20,883 nucleotides of DNA from JBQTIP01 sp052388025 (lineage in GTDB: Bacteria; Actinomycetota; UBA4738; HRBIN12): contig JBQTIP010000291.1 of assembly GCA_052388025.1 (NCBI GenBank), positions 1 through 20,883 of the forward strand. Reading direction: 5' to 3'. The notes beneath the pieces are model-generated. The model had not been told where the DNA came from. It saw nothing but the letters and a program-made list of their open reading frames with translations, and did no database searches. Shown here in pieces: positions 1 through 8,040 of this stretch (its first letter is position 1; every line of letters begins with the position of its first letter). A program made the translations under genes and the position numbers.

Positions 1-169
1 CGGTCCCGATCGTGAGCGTGCCCGGCGTGACCAGGTTCAGGTTCTCCGTGGCGCAGGAATCGACCGCCGGCGACTCGGTTTCCTCTCCGTCGCTGATGAC
101 CACCGGCTCGTCCTGGGCACACGCCAGCAGCAGCCCGGCCGCGGCGACCGCCACGAGGATCTTGCGCAT
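1..169 (-). CDS. Amino-acid ABC transporter substrate-binding lipoprotein, N-terminal fragment
   Basis: The gene starts at ATG 169 and runs off the left edge, so only about 56 residues are visible. The start follows a GAGGGGG ribosome site at good spacing. The protein opens MRKILVAVAAAGLLLAC, a short signal peptide ending in a lipobox (LLAC), so the mature protein should be lipid-anchored at Cys17 outside the membrane. After an acidic linker comes NLVTPGTLTIGT, the usual first strand of family-3 periplasmic binding proteins (SBP_bac_3), which bind polar amino acids. It is thus a probable paralogue of the binding protein at 11849-12742. Its permease and ATPase, if linked, lie outside the window. 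The lipoprotein call is firm. The amino-acid call rests on one short motif. Confidence 0.72.
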   Translation of the reverse strand, partial: MRKILVAVAAAGLLLACAQDEPVVISDGEETESPAVDSCATENLNLVTPGTLTIGT

Positions 170-282
170 CGCGTTCCCCCTCATCCCGCTGAAAGACGGC
201 CGGACGCTCGGCGCCCGAGGGCGGAGCGTAGCACACCCCCCTGGGGACTCAGACGGCTGGTCGTGGGGGTTGGCGCGCTGCC
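170..282 (-). other. Intergenic leader with imperfect hairpin
   Basis: This 113-base gap lies between the stop of the ABC-2 permease and the start of the lipoprotein, both on the minus strand. It contains an imperfect inverted repeat (ACGCTC 204-209 with GAGCGT 224-229, and an inner CGCC 212-215 with GGCG 220-223). A weak minus-strand -10-like TACGCT lies at 226-231. There is no convincing -35 and no run of T after the hairpin, so neither a promoter nor a terminator can be assigned firmly. Confidence 0.3.
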
Positions 283-1059
283 CTACTTGCGCGGTTCCCA
301 GGAGAAGAACAGGGAGGCCACGATCAAGCCCCCCAACCCCCAGACCGCCACGACCAGCACGCCGCTCCAGCTGAGGGTAAACGGAGCGCCGTAGAAACCG
401 GCCCGCATGGCCTCCGCAAAGGGTTTGACGGGGAAGATCTTGCCGACGGTCTTGATCCACTCGGGCGAGCTCGACCCGATCGGGATGAACACGCCGGAGA
501 GGAACAGGAGCGGAAGGATGAGGGCGTTCACGACGGCCGGTGAGGCGTCGGCGTTCGGGATGATCGCGGTGACCGCAAGCCCCAGGGCGGAGAAGCTCAT
601 CGCTCCGACGATCAGCACCGCGAGGAACTTCAGCAGCTGCGCCCCTCCGGGTATGTCCGCGTTGTAGAAGGCGGCACCGAAGGCGGCCGTGATCGCCACC
701 AGGATGATCGCGATGATGATCGAGTGGACGACGCGGCCCAAGAGGTAGGCCGCGCCAGGCAGTGGCGTACCTCGGGTCCGCTTGAGTATGCCCATGTCGC
801 GCTGGAAGGAGACGCTGATCGCGATGTTCGTGTAGCAGGCCGTGATGACGGAGAACGCCGCCATCGCGGCCACGTAGTAGGTCGACTGCTTGATCGAGAT
901 GCCGGGCGCGACCTCGATGGTCCCGCTGCCCAGCAGCGAAGTGAAGATCACCAGGAACATCAGCGGGAACGCGAACGTGAAGAAGGCCGAGGCGGGGTTC
1001 CGCCAGAACGCCTTGTTGGTGAAGCGGACCTGCCGGATAGCCTGGCCGATTCCGGTCAC
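283..1059 (-). CDS. ABC-2 type transporter permease
   Basis: A 258-residue membrane protein that would form the channel of an ABC exporter with the ATPase encoded just upstream. The start chosen is GTG 1059, which overlaps the ATPase stop in a GTGA junction. A longer reading to 1161 would lie wholly inside the ATPase gene. The N-terminus (QVRFTNKAFWRNPASAFF) is the cytosolic entry typical of ABC-2/DrrB permeases. It is followed by about six hydrophobic segments, including FAFPLMFLVIFTSLL and ALILPLLFLSGVFIPI, the latter being the conserved ABC-2 sequence before the last loop. Length fits the family of about 250-290 residues. Such pairs export drugs, lipids or polysaccharides. Nothing here names the substrate, and no resistance or glycan genes lie nearby. 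Confidence 0.88.
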   Translation of the reverse strand: MTGIGQAIRQVRFTNKAFWRNPASAFFTFAFPLMFLVIFTSLLGSGTIEVAPGISIKQSTYYVAAMAAFSVITACYTNIAISVSFQRDMGILKRTRGTPLPGAAYLLGRVVHSIIIAIILVAITAAFGAAFYNADIPGGAQLLKFLAVLIVGAMSFSALGLAVTAIIPNADASPAVVNALILPLLFLSGVFIPIGSSSPEWIKTVGKIFPVKPFAEAMRAGFYGAPFTLSWSGVLVVAVWGLGGLIVASLFFSWEPRK

Positions 1060-1964
1060 TCCGACCCCTCCTCGCCGCCGGTGATCTCGAGGTAGATGTC
1101 CTCGAGCGTCGGCCGGGTCACCTCGAGAGTCTCGAACCGGATGTTCCGATCGAGCGCCCATCCGGTCAGCTCGTGGAGTGGCCGTGTAGGGTCGTCCGTC
1201 CGGAGCTCGAAGGCGCCGCCGCCGGCCGCCTCTTGGCCGAGCTGCGGAACGCCGTCCGCGCCGTCGGGGACGCGGAAGAGGATCGTGGTGAGCGCCGTCT
1301 CCCGTCCGCCGAGCGTGCCGGGTGGCCCCTCCGCCACGATCTCGCCGTGGCTGATGATCGCGACCCGGTCGGCCAGGTACTGCGCCTCGTCCATGAAGTG
1401 GGTGGTGAGGAAAACGGTCTTGCCCAGCTCCGTCAGGTTCTTCACGATCTCCCAGGCGTTTCGGCGCGCGCTCGGATCGAACCCGGTGGTCGGCTCGTCG
1501 AGGAAGAGCAGCTCCGGGTCGCCTGCCAGAGCGATCGCCACGTCGAGCCGCCGCTGTTGGCCGCCGGAAAGCTTGTCCACCCTCGTGGTCCGCTTCTCGG
1601 CCAGGCCGACCACGTCGATCACCTCGTCGACGGGTCGCGGCTTGGGGTAGTACCCGCTGTAGAGAAGGACCGTCTCGCGCACGGTGAGGTAGGGGTCGAT
1701 ACCGGTGGACTGGAGGACGATCCCGATCCGTCGCCGGTAGTCCAGCTCCCGCTTCGCCGGGTCGTGGCCGAGCACCGAGATCTCGCCTGCCGTGCGCAGC
1801 CGAAACCCCTCGAGGATCTCGGTCGTCGTCGTCTTGCCTGCGCCGTTCGGTCCGAGCAGGGCGAACACCTCGCCGACGTCGACTTGGAGGTCGATGCCGC
1901 TCACGGCCTCAAGGCTCCCGTAGGACTTCCTGAGGCCCCTGACGTCGATCGCGCGCTGGTTCAC
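1056..1964 (-). CDS. ABC-2 transporter ATP-binding protein (DrrA/CcmA-like)
   Basis: A 302-residue ATPase with every ABC motif: Walker A GPNGAGKT at about residues 38-45, Q loop at VLQST, signature LSGGQ at 132-136, Walker B LLFLDEPT at 152-159, and switch His189 in LTTHFMDEA. The C-terminal 80 residues follow the DrrA-type pattern that ends in a helix-rich VTRPTLEDIYLEITG tail. The start is GTG 1964 (VNQRAIDVRGLRKSYG). The frame stays open to 2168, but that part overlaps DUF2203 and is Ser/Thr/Arg-rich shadow sequence. The gene overlaps the permease by 4 bases, so the two are almost certainly translated together as an exporter. It is separated from DUF2203 by only 40 bases and may be read from the polA-rpsA side. 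Confidence 0.93.
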   Translation of the reverse strand: MNQRAIDVRGLRKSYGSLEAVSGIDLQVDVGEVFALLGPNGAGKTTTTEILEGFRLRTAGEISVLGHDPAKRELDYRRRIGIVLQSTGIDPYLTVRETVLLYSGYYPKPRPVDEVIDVVGLAEKRTTRVDKLSGGQQRRLDVAIALAGDPELLFLDEPTTGFDPSARRNAWEIVKNLTELGKTVFLTTHFMDEAQYLADRVAIISHGEIVAEGPPGTLGGRETALTTILFRVPDGADGVPQLGQEAAGGGAFELRTDDPTRPLHELTGWALDRNIRFETLEVTRPTLEDIYLEITGGEEGSE

Positions 1965-2004
1965 GCCGCCGAACCTATCCGGAGGACCCGAGCTCGGCAA
2001 CCAG

Positions 2005-2379
2005 TCAAAGCGGGCGGCGCCCGGCGAAGCCGGAGTCGACGTCGTGCCAGAACGCCACGTGGTCCTCGCCGAGGCGCCAGCAGAGGAACACGCGCCGCCC
2101 GTCGAGCTCGGCCGGGAAGTCGACGAGGCCAGTCTCCGGGTCGCGTAGGAGGATGCCTTCTTCCGCAAGACGCTCGATCTCGGCTTTCAGAACAGCGACC
2201 GACTCGAAGTAGTCGCGTCCGTCGTGCCCACCGCCGTCCACAGCCACGCGGCCGCGGATCCGTTCGCTCGAGCGGATCAGCTCCTGCCTGGCCGCGCGGA
2301 TCCGCGCCAGCCGCTCGCGGAGCTCCGGCAGCGCCGAGTTCGCCTCCTCGAGAGTGAACGTCGGCTCGGGCTCGGTCAT
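2005..2379 (-). CDS. DUF2203 family protein
   Basis: A 124-residue soluble protein of unknown function. It opens with TFTLEEANSALPELRERL, the characteristic DUF2203 start. A charged helical stretch follows (ARIRAARQELIRSSERI), and it ends with the conserved LVDFPAELDGRRVFLCWRLGEDHVAFWHDVDSGFAGRRPL region, where the Cys-Trp-Arg and Trp-His-Asp clusters are the most family-like parts. The start ATG 2379 overlaps the stop of the HAD gene in an ATGA junction, so the two are probably co-translated. No enzyme activity is established for the family to my knowledge. The conserved Trp/His/Asp C-terminus may bind a small ligand, but that is only a guess. Confidence 0.85.
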   Translation of the reverse strand: MTEPEPTFTLEEANSALPELRERLARIRAARQELIRSSERIRGRVAVDGGGHDGRDYFESVAVLKAEIERLAEEGILLRDPETGLVDFPAELDGRRVFLCWRLGEDHVAFWHDVDSGFAGRRPL

Positions 2380-3074
2380 AGCCCCAGCACCGTCGGCAGC
2401 CCGTCCATCGACGTGATCCGCGCCCCGGGCGCGTCGCCGAACCTCTCCCGCCTGTCGATCAGGACCGGGAACATCCCGACCGCGGCCGCCGGCTCGACGT
2501 CGAACTCGGGGTTGTCCCCGACGTACACGGACTCCTCGGCGCGGACCCCGGCCCGCTCCAGCGCCAGACCGAAGATCCGCGGGTCGGGTTTCTCCATGCC
2601 CACCGCGCCGGAGATCACTCGAACGTCGAAGTACCTGGCCACGTCCAGCTCCTCGAGGAGGTGCTCCAGCCACTCCTCGAAGTTGGAGATCACTCCCAGC
2701 ACCATGCCCGCCTCCCGGAGCTTCTCGAGCACGGGGGGCACGTCGTCGAACAGTCGGTAGTTCGCGAGGTCCGTGAACTCGCCGTAGGTCAAGTCGACCA
2801 GCCCGTCCGTCGCGGGAATCCCGAGCTCGCCGAAGAAAATCCGGTACACGTCGTGCCAGAACAGCCTGGACTTCTCGGCGGTGGTCGTCCACAGCTCGTT
2901 GTCGCGGGCGGCCCGGGCGAACCGGTCGGACACGACCCCGATCTTCTCCCGAATTGTCTCGGGATCGACCTCGTGCCCCTCTCGCCCGAGGATCCGGGCG
3001 AACAGGTCCGGGAACGTCGGGTGCGGGTGCACGAGCGTCTCGCCGGCATCGAAGAACACGGCCCGGAACCTCAC
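2376..3074 (-). CDS. HAD-superfamily hydrolase (subfamily IA-like)
   Basis: A 232-residue cytosolic HAD protein starting at GTG 3074. The core motifs are in order: motif I FFDAGETL with nucleophile Asp9; a cap region at about 15-110; motif II VISNF (Ser130, Asn131); motif III Lys162 in GMEKPDP; motif IV VGDNPEFD with Asp187 and Asp192. The second acidic residue of motif I (usually D-x-D) is Gly here, followed by Glu12. This D-A-G-x-T form occurs in HDHD3-like members. Most relatives remove phosphate from small metabolites; the substrate is unknown. The gene lies 39 bases after coaE and overlaps DUF2203 by 4, so it is probably part of the polA-rpsA-coaE transcript. Whether the changed motif I weakens phosphatase activity cannot be told from sequence. 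Confidence 0.88.
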   Translation of the reverse strand: MRFRAVFFDAGETLVHPHPTFPDLFARILGREGHEVDPETIREKIGVVSDRFARAARDNELWTTTAEKSRLFWHDVYRIFFGELGIPATDGLVDLTYGEFTDLANYRLFDDVPPVLEKLREAGMVLGVISNFEEWLEHLLEELDVARYFDVRVISGAVGMEKPDPRIFGLALERAGVRAEESVYVGDNPEFDVEPAAAVGMFPVLIDRRERFGDAPGARITSMDGLPTVLGL

Positions 3075-3113
3075 GGAACCCGATGATACGGGGCCGGATG
3101 GCCGAGAACCGGG

Positions 3114-3716
3114 TCAGGACCGGGCATGCTCGAGGAGACCGGTCCAGAGGCGATCGACCCGCGTCTCCAGGTCGTCCAGGGCCCCGTCGTTCTCGACGAC
3201 GAAGCCGGCGACGCGCTCTCGCTCCTCGTCGGACAGCTGAGCGGACATCCGCGCGCGGGCATCGGCCTCGCTCATGCCGCGGTCCATCGCCAGGCGGGCC
3301 ACCCGGGCCGTCTCGCTCGCGGCAACCACGACCACGACATCGAATCCCGCTTCGAGCCGGCTCTCCACGAGTAGCGGGACGACGTAGACGACCACCCGAT
3401 CGGTCTCCCGGTAGGGCTCGACCGACTCGGCGAACTGCCGGGCAACCTCGGGATGCACGATGGCTTCGAGCCTTCGCCGGGCGTCGGGGTCGGCGAACAC
3501 GACGCGGGCAAGCCCGTCCCGGTCGATCTCTCCGGACGGCGCGACGACTCCGGCCCCGAATGCATCCACGACGCTTTCGTGACCGGGCGTGCCCGGATCG
3601 ATGGCCCGGCGGGCGAACTCGTCGGCATCGAGGACGACGGCTCCACGCGCCTCGAGCATGCGGGCGACCGTGGACTTTCCGGAGCCGATGCCGCCGGTCA
3701 GTCCGACGAGCAGCAT
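3114..3716 (-). CDS. coaE: Dephospho-CoA kinase
   Basis: CoaE phosphorylates the 3'-hydroxyl of the ribose in dephospho-CoA using ATP, the last step of coenzyme A synthesis. The 200-residue protein opens MLLVGLTGGIGSGKST with the P-loop GGIGSGKS at residues 8-15. It then shows LDADEFARRAIDPGTPG (substrate-side Asp), IVHPEVARQF (the family His-Pro motif) and VVPLLVES (lid/core strand). Length fits the usual single-domain enzyme. The M. tuberculosis enzyme is longer because it carries an extra GrpB-like C-terminal domain, which is absent here. The gene starts 13 bases after the rpsA stop, as in the actinobacterial polA-rpsA-coaE cluster. There is no strong ribosome site, so coupling to rpsA translation is likely. 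Confidence 0.95.
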   Translation of the reverse strand: MLLVGLTGGIGSGKSTVARMLEARGAVVLDADEFARRAIDPGTPGHESVVDAFGAGVVAPSGEIDRDGLARVVFADPDARRRLEAIVHPEVARQFAESVEPYRETDRVVVYVVPLLVESRLEAGFDVVVVVAASETARVARLAMDRGMSEADARARMSAQLSDEERERVAGFVVENDGALDDLETRVDRLWTGLLEHARS

Positions 3717-3729
3717 CGCGATGACGCGG

Positions 3730-5157
3730 TTACTCCGAGCGGCCTTCGCGGCGCTTCAGGTCCTCGAGAATGGTCTCGAGCGAGACGTCGTCTTCCTCGG
3801 CCGGCTCCTCGGAAGCCCCCGTCTCAGGCTCCGAGGCAGCTTCCTCGGGCGCGTCGGACGCGGCCGCTGGTTCGGCCACTTCCTCGGAGGCTTCGGACGC
3901 GGCCATTCGGACCCCCGAGGCGGCCTCGGAAGCCAGCGCCTCGGGCGCACTCGATCGCATGGCCGCAGCGTCCGCTGCCTCCTCGGTCGCGGCCGCCTCG
4001 ATCTCTTCCCCGGCGCTGGCTTCGGTGGCGGTTTCGAGAGTCCGAGTGGCCGCGTTCGACGCACCCGACGGAGCGGCCGCTTCGGACAATACTTCCTCTT
4101 CGATCTCGGTCTCGGTGACCGGGGGGGCGGCGCCGCCGACCTGGCGCATCGAGAGGCTGATGCGCCGCCGGGAGACGTCCACCTCGATCACCTTGACGCG
4201 AACCTCGTCGCCGACCGAAAGCACTTGCTCGGGCGACTCGATGTGGCTCTCGGAGAGCTCCGATATATGCACGAGACCCTCGATGCCGGCGGCAACACGG
4301 ACGAAGGCGCCGAACGGGACGAGCTTGGTGACCTGGCCGGCGATGATCTCCCCCGCCTGGTACGTCCGCTCGAACTCCTTCCACGGATCCTCCTGAGTGG
4401 CTTTGAGGGACAGCGAAACGCGCTCGCGCTCCAGGTCGACGTCGAGCACCGCGACGTCGACCACCTGGCCGACCTGGACGACCTCGCGGGGGTGCGCGAC
4501 GTGCTTCCAGGACAGCTCGGAGACGTGCACGAGGCCGTCGACGCCTCCGAGGTCGACGAACGCGCCGAAGTTCACGATCGAGGAGACGACGCCCTTGCGA
4601 CGCTCGCCCTTGTTGAGGGATTCGAGGAACTTCTTCCGGCCCTCGCTCTGCGACTCCTCGAGGAACGCCCTGCGGGAGAGGACGACGTTGTTGCGGTTGC
4701 GGTCCAGCTCGATGATCTTGCACTCGAGCTCCTGGCCCACGAACGGGTGAAGGTCGCGAACCCTTCGGAGGTCGACCAGGGATGCGGGCAGGAACCCGCG
4801 CAGCCCGATGTCCAAGATGAGCCCCCCCTTCACGACCTCGATGACGGGGCCGGTGATCGTGCTGCCGGCGTGCATGGCCTCCTCGATCCGGCCCCAGGCC
4901 CGCTCGTACTGGGCTCGCTTCTTCGACAGGATCAGGCGCCCTTCCTTGTCCTCCTTCTGAAGCACGAGCGCCTCAACGTGATCGCCCACGTGCACAACCG
5001 CCGACGGGTCAACGTCGTGGCGGATTGAGAGCTCCTTCGAGGGGATGACGCCCTCGGACTTGTAGCCGATGTCCAGGAGGACCTCGTCGCGGTCGATCTT
5101 GACGACCTCGCCCTCGACGATGTCGCCGTCCTTGAAATCCCGGAGGCTCTCCTCCAT
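3730..5157 (-). CDS. rpsA: 30S ribosomal protein S1
   Basis: RpsA binds mRNA on the small ribosomal subunit. The 475-residue reading from ATG 5157 has four S1 RNA-binding domains at about 11-79, 98-164, 185-252 and 269-337. They include stretches nearly the same as in M. tuberculosis RpsA (RDEVLLDIGYKSEGVIPSKE; VNFGAFVDLGGVDGLVHVSE). Four domains rather than six is the actinobacterial form. From about 340 to 455 the protein turns into an acidic Ala/Glu/Ser-rich tail, closing with a predicted helix (VSLETILEDLKRR). The true start may be upstream: the same frame stays open for 25 codons above ATG 5157, and DDLTPEELVRAMEES resembles the pre-domain segment of other actinobacterial S1 proteins. 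No ATG, GTG or TTG exists there; an ATC at 5226 lies 10 bases after AGGAG. Confidence 0.96.
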   Translation of the reverse strand: MEESLRDFKDGDIVEGEVVKIDRDEVLLDIGYKSEGVIPSKELSIRHDVDPSAVVHVGDHVEALVLQKEDKEGRLILSKKRAQYERAWGRIEEAMHAGSTITGPVIEVVKGGLILDIGLRGFLPASLVDLRRVRDLHPFVGQELECKIIELDRNRNNVVLSRRAFLEESQSEGRKKFLESLNKGERRKGVVSSIVNFGAFVDLGGVDGLVHVSELSWKHVAHPREVVQVGQVVDVAVLDVDLERERVSLSLKATQEDPWKEFERTYQAGEIIAGQVTKLVPFGAFVRVAAGIEGLVHISELSESHIESPEQVLSVGDEVRVKVIEVDVSRRRISLSMRQVGGAAPPVTETEIEEEVLSEAAAPSGASNAATRTLETATEASAGEEIEAAATEEAADAAAMRSSAPEALASEAASGVRMAASEASEEVAEPAAASDAPEEAASEPETGASEEPAEEDDVSLETILEDLKRREGRSE

Positions 5158-5311
5158 CGCCCGGACGAGCTCCTCGGGCGTCAGGTCGTCCTGAGCTGTT
5201 GCGGCCGCTTGCTGCTGTTCCTCGATGTCGGGTCAGCTCCTCTCCGCGCAAACCACCCCCCGACCGGTGGAGCTGGGATTCGGTCGTGCGGACGTGCCTT
5301 GCGGCCCGCGT

Positions 5312-5341
5312 ATGGTAGCTACGCCGGTGAAACCCCGTCAA
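5312..5341 (-). promoter_or_regulatory. Predicted sigma-70-type promoter for rpsA
   Basis: On the minus strand a TTGACG -35 (5336-5341) and a TACCAT -10 (5312-5317) are separated by 18 bases, giving 5/6 and 4/6 matches to consensus. Transcription would start near 5305 and leave a leader of roughly 65-80 bases before the AGGAG ribosome site at 5237-5241. This lets rpsA-coaE and the genes below be expressed apart from polA. It was found by eye and is not tested. Confidence 0.5.
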
Positions 5342-5371
5342 CGCCCAAAAGCACTGGTCAAATGGAACGAG

Positions 5372-8005
5372 TCAGTGGCCCGCGGGGGCGGCCTCCGCCC
5401 AGTTCGCGCCCCAGCCGACGTCGGCACGAAGCGGCACGGTGAGCTCCGATGCCGCCTCCATCGCGCCCTTGACGAGCTCGGCTGCCTCGTCCACGCGGGC
5501 CTTCCCCACCTCGAACACCAACTCGTCGTGGACCGTGAGCAGCGTGTGGCAGTCGAGGTCGGACGCTCGGAGCGCCTCGTCGACCCGGATCATGCCGAGC
5601 TTGAAGACGTCGGCCGCGCTCCCCTGGATAGGCGCGTTCAGCGCCATCCGCCGCCCCAGGTCGCGCACGCGCGGGTTCGCCGCCTGCAGCTCGGGGATGT
5701 AGCGGCGACGTCCGAGCATCGTCTCGGTGAACCCCTCCGCTGCCGCGCGTGCCACCTGACGGTCCAAGTAGTCCCGGATGCTCGGGAAGCTGGCGAAGTA
5801 GGCGTCCATGATCTCCTGTGCCTCGTCGGGCGCGATATCTAGCCTCGACGCGAGGCCGAACGCGTTCATCCCGTAGGCGAGGCCGTAGTTCACCATCTTG
5901 GCGCGGCTCCGTAGCGCTGGATCCACCTTGTCCTCCGGAAGCCCGAAGACCCGCGCCGCGGTCGCCGTGTGGATGTCGGCGCCCGACTCGAACGCCGCCC
6001 GCAGCCCCTCGTCCCCGGAGAGGTGCGCGAGGATCCGTAGCTCGATCTGCGAGTAGTCGGCGCACACCAGCAGCTGGTCCGGCGAGCCGGGGACGAACGC
6101 CCGGCGGATCTGGCGTCCGAGCTCGCTCCTCACCGGGATGTTCTGCAGGTTCGGTTCAGACGACGACAGGCGCCCGGTGGCGGCGCCGGTCTGATTGAAG
6201 GTCGTGTGGATGCGCCCGTCTCGAGGGTCGACCTCCCTCGGCAGGGCTTCCAGGTAGGTGGAACTCAGCTTGTCGAGCTCGCGCCACGAGAGCAAGGCAT
6301 CGACGATCGGGTGCGCGTCGCGGAGCTTCTCGAGGACCGAGGCGTCGGTGGAGAGCTGGCCCTTGGGCGTGCGCTTCCCGGGCGAGAGCCGGAGCTTCTC
6401 GTAGAGGATCGCGCGCAGCTGGGGGGGGGAGTTCAGGTTGAACTCCTCGCCGGCATGGCGGTAGATGTCGGCCTGGAGCGTGGCCATCCGGTCGCGCACG
6501 CCCTCGGCCATCTCGTCCAGGTACTCGACGTCGAGGGCGACGCCTCGAGCCTGCATCCGCGCGAGCACCGAGGAAAGCGGGAGCTCGACGGTCTCGAGCA
6601 GCGTCCGGAGCCCGGCCCGGCCGACCCTTTCCTCCATGACGGGCGCGAGCAGAGCGATCGCCGCCGCCTCGGCCGCCGTCGTGCGCCAGCCGTCCCCGAA
6701 GAGCCGGCCCTCGGACTCCTCCGCCACCGACCCGAGGATGTTGGAACCGAGATACTGCTCGCAAAGAGCCGCGAGCGGGTAGCTCGCCGTGGCGGCATCG
6801 AGCAGGTAGCCCGCGAGGAGCGTGTCGAAGGCAACGCCCGCGACGTCTCCCCCCGCCCCGAGGGCCGCGGTCCGCAGCTCCTTCCCATCGTGCGTCCACT
6901 TGGGAGCTTCCGCATCTGCGAGATACGCGGCGACCGGCTCCAGGGACCCCAGCTCCGCGTAGGCCGCCTGTCCGCCTCCGGCCGAGACGGCGATCCCCCG
7001 GACCGTCGCGGCGTCGACATGCAGTCGTACCCCCCGAGGACCGGAGCCTCCGAGGATCCTTGTGAGCTCTATCCCCGACACTTCGCGGAGGTCGAGCTCG
7101 GTCTCCTCATCGGCCGGCTTGGCCCCTCGGCCGACCTCCTCGAGCCGCTCGAGCAGCGTCCGGAACTCGAGGGATCGGAAGAGGTGGCGGACGGCTTCCA
7201 CGTCCCACTCTCCCATCACGCAATCCTCGGGAGCGACATCGAGCGCCAGCGAAGTTTCCAGGCGCGCCAGATCCTTGTTCCTTGCAAGCTGCTCGCCCGC
7301 GGACTCGATGCTCTCGCGAAGCTTCCCCTTCAGCTCCGAGGTGCGTTCGAGCAGCTCCTCGATGGAGCCGAAGTCCTGAACGAGCCTCGACGCGGTTTTC
7401 TCGCCGACACCGGGCACGCCGGGGATGTTGTCCGATGGATCGCCCTTGAGCGCCACGTAGTCGAGGTATTGCTCCGGCGGCAGCCCGAAGCGCTCCCGGA
7501 TGGCCTCCTCGTCGTAACGGACGATGTCCGAGATCCCTTTGCGGTTGAACATCACGGTGATGCCGGGCCGCACTAGCTGGAAGAAGTCACGGTCGGCGGT
7601 GACGATCACCGCGTCGATACCGCGTTCAACCGCCTGAAGCGCGAGCGTCGCGATCGCGTCGTCTGCCTCGTGCCCCTCGATCCCGATCACGGGGACCTTC
7701 AAGGTCTCGAGCACCTCGACTATCAGCCCGAGCTGCTGGCGGAACTCGTCCGGGGCTTCGGGCCGGCCGGCCTTGTACTCGGCATACTTCTCGAGTCGCA
7801 CCGTCGGCGAGCCGACGTCGAACGCCACCACTAGGTAGTCGGGGCGCTCCTCCCCGAGCAGCTTGATGAGCATCGAGGTGAACCCGTAGACGGCGTTCGT
7901 GACCTGCCCGGTGCTGGTGGCGAGGTCCGGCGGGAGCGCGAAGAAGGCGCGGTAGGACAGGCTGTGCCCGTCGAGAAGGAAGAGGCGCTTGGGGGGATCG
8001 CCCAT
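5372..8005 (-). CDS. polA: DNA polymerase I
   Basis: Pol I fills gaps and removes RNA primers in replication and repair. From ATG 8005 it has 877 residues. Residues 1-290 form the 5'-3' exonuclease (LFLLDGHSLSYRAFFALP; VTADRDFFQLV; LKGDPSDNIPGVPGVGEKTA). The middle, about 300-460, has the 3'-5' exonuclease fold but lacks the acidic D-x-E pair (LHVDAATV), so proofreading is probably dead. The polymerase domain carries motif A DYSQIELR (650-657), motif B KMVNYGLAYG and motif C VHDE (825-828). The O-helix aromatic residue is Tyr707 (codon 5885-5887) rather than the Phe of E. coli. The frame stays open to 8062, but that would overlap the divergent regulator. GTG codons at 8029 and 8014 are alternative starts. 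It lies upstream of rpsA, as in mycobacteria. Confidence 0.96.
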   Translation of the reverse strand: MGDPPKRLFLLDGHSLSYRAFFALPPDLATSTGQVTNAVYGFTSMLIKLLGEERPDYLVVAFDVGSPTVRLEKYAEYKAGRPEAPDEFRQQLGLIVEVLETLKVPVIGIEGHEADDAIATLALQAVERGIDAVIVTADRDFFQLVRPGITVMFNRKGISDIVRYDEEAIRERFGLPPEQYLDYVALKGDPSDNIPGVPGVGEKTASRLVQDFGSIEELLERTSELKGKLRESIESAGEQLARNKDLARLETSLALDVAPEDCVMGEWDVEAVRHLFRSLEFRTLLERLEEVGRGAKPADEETELDLREVSGIELTRILGGSGPRGVRLHVDAATVRGIAVSAGGGQAAYAELGSLEPVAAYLADAEAPKWTHDGKELRTAALGAGGDVAGVAFDTLLAGYLLDAATASYPLAALCEQYLGSNILGSVAEESEGRLFGDGWRTTAAEAAAIALLAPVMEERVGRAGLRTLLETVELPLSSVLARMQARGVALDVEYLDEMAEGVRDRMATLQADIYRHAGEEFNLNSPPQLRAILYEKLRLSPGKRTPKGQLSTDASVLEKLRDAHPIVDALLSWRELDKLSSTYLEALPREVDPRDGRIHTTFNQTGAATGRLSSSEPNLQNIPVRSELGRQIRRAFVPGSPDQLLVCADYSQIELRILAHLSGDEGLRAAFESGADIHTATAARVFGLPEDKVDPALRSRAKMVNYGLAYGMNAFGLASRLDIAPDEAQEIMDAYFASFPSIRDYLDRQVARAAAEGFTETMLGRRRYIPELQAANPRVRDLGRRMALNAPIQGSAADVFKLGMIRVDEALRASDLDCHTLLTVHDELVFEVGKARVDEAAELVKGAMEAASELTVPLRADVGWGANWAEAAPAGH

Positions 8006-8040
8006 TCCCTTCACCGAGACCGTAACCACGCCGCGGATTG

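Noticed and set aside
1173..2357. A 394-codon open frame opposite the ABC ATPase and DUF2203
   Set aside because: It is antisense to two well-supported genes, and its second half is low-complexity Arg/Gly/Ser.
3589..5028. A 479-codon open frame on the plus strand opposite rpsA and coaE
   Set aside because: It mirrors highly conserved S1 and CoaE coding sequence on the other strand. High G+C keeps antisense frames open, and the peptide resembles no family.
6206..7576. A 456-codon open frame opposite polA
   Set aside because: It is antisense to conserved Pol I coding sequence and has no recognisable domain.
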